Shown: positions 63,797 to 64,000 of the stretch, one piece after another | How the letters are laid out: each line of letters begins with the position of its first letter | Numbering within the stretch: the stretch's first letter is position 1 | Assembly: GCA_938002255.1 (NCBI GenBank) | Contig: CALLAL010000011.1 | Location: forward strand, 41,129 to 105,128 | Direction of reading: 5' to 3' | DNA: 64,000 bases | Origin: an uncultured bacterium | GTDB lineage: Bacteria > Desulfobacterota > BSN033 > UBA1163 | The notes under the pieces: generated by a model | What the model was told of the DNA's origin: nothing | Seen by the model: the letters and a program-made list of their open reading frames with translations, nothing else | The model's database searches: none | Program-made: the position numbers and the translations under genes

Positions 63797-63813
63797 TCCC
63801 TTACCCCTTTCCT

Positions 63814-64000
63814 CTATTCGAGAATGTCACTGATGACACCGGCGCCCACGGTTCGCCCTCCCTCTCGAATCGCAAACCGCAACTCCTTCTCCATCGCAAT
63901 CGGCGTAATCAACTCCACCATCAACTGAACATTATCCCCAGGCATCACCATCTCCACCCCCTCCGGCAACGTCGCCACCCCCGTCACATCCGTCGTCCGA
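63814..64000 (-). CDS. tuf: Elongation factor Tu, C-terminal end only
   Basis: The last 62 codons of EF-Tu ([40 protein letters not shown], then [15 protein letters not shown]), cut by the right window edge. EF-Tu delivers aminoacyl-tRNA to the ribosome. It lies directly before rpsJ, the normal str-S10 junction. The first 44 visible codons end only in G or T (35 G, 9 T, none in A or C), unlike the neighbouring ribosomal genes, and the pattern changes abruptly at CGA GAG GGA. Confidence 0.96.
   Translation of the reverse strand, partial: RTTDVTGVATLPEGVEMVMPGDNVQLMVELITPIAMEKELRFAIREGGRTVGAGVISDILE

Noticed and set aside
1..64000. tRNA, rRNA, CRISPR array, insertion sequence or prophage
   Set aside because: No cloverleaf-like, spacer-repeat, transposase or phage gene was seen on either strand; the palindromic repeats have no associated enzyme here.

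Overview
The window looks like a chromosomal segment of a strictly or mainly anaerobic bacterium, most plausibly of the Desulfobacterota (old Deltaproteobacteria). The evidence is a class III (glycyl radical) ribonucleotide reductase, an HdrA/HdrB/ETF/acyl-CoA dehydrogenase cluster of the kind used for acyl-CoA oxidation in syntrophs and sulfate reducers, a periplasmic branched-chain amino acid uptake operon, and a bacterial S10-spc-alpha order. The family assignments are well supported; the taxon is an inference. No rRNA, tRNA, transposase, prophage or CRISPR was seen.

Layout. 0-11.4 kb (+): end of an AsmA-like envelope gene; nrdD with a thioredoxin-like protein and the radical-SAM activase; a PAS-GGDEF diguanylate cyclase with a Nudix hydrolase; an orphan helical protein; a detached MgtE-type sensor protein followed by an Nramp-related transporter; a PilZ protein. 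11.4-16 kb (-): a livK-H-M-G-F type ABC operon. 16.4-19.8 kb (+): larB, a small membrane protein, a cyclophilin-like protein, a methyltransferase and an EamA transporter. 19.9-21.4 kb (-): a PA2779/PA2778-like trio (membrane protein, C39 peptidase, TPR lipoprotein). 21.5-28.6 kb (+): DUF1445 protein, class III aminotransferase, peptide-type ABC binding protein with two permeases but no ATPase, and an M20 peptidase. 28.7-30.2 kb (-): FmdB zinc-ribbon protein and MFS carrier. 30.4-37.4 kb (+): TIGR04076 protein, crotonase, membrane-fused spermidine synthase, SerB, ferredoxin-nitroreductase and EttA. 37.5-48.2 kb (+): fixC, fixX, three acyl-CoA dehydrogenases, hdrA, an HdrC-HdrB fusion, etfB and etfA. 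48.5-64 kb (-): tuf (partial) through rplQ, 31 translation, secretion and transcription genes including a 37-codon rpmJ.

How the genes work together. The 37.5-48.2 kb block reads as one electron-transfer module: acyl-CoA dehydrogenases reduce EtfAB, which can pass electrons to FixC/FixX (quinone or ferredoxin side) or to HdrA/HdrBC. The Nramp-like protein lacks the transition-metal ligands of classical Nramps and sits 2 bp behind a stand-alone MgtE gating domain, which suggests a Mg2+ uptake pair. The nrd genes have a textbook pair of NrdR boxes. Several gaps hold structured DNA/RNA: an alternative-hairpin leader before the thioredoxin-like gene, a possible pseudoknot before the peptide-binding protein gene, three hairpins between livK and larB, and three copies of an AT-rich palindromic repeat, one of them inside the spc ribosomal operon and one between etfB and etfA.
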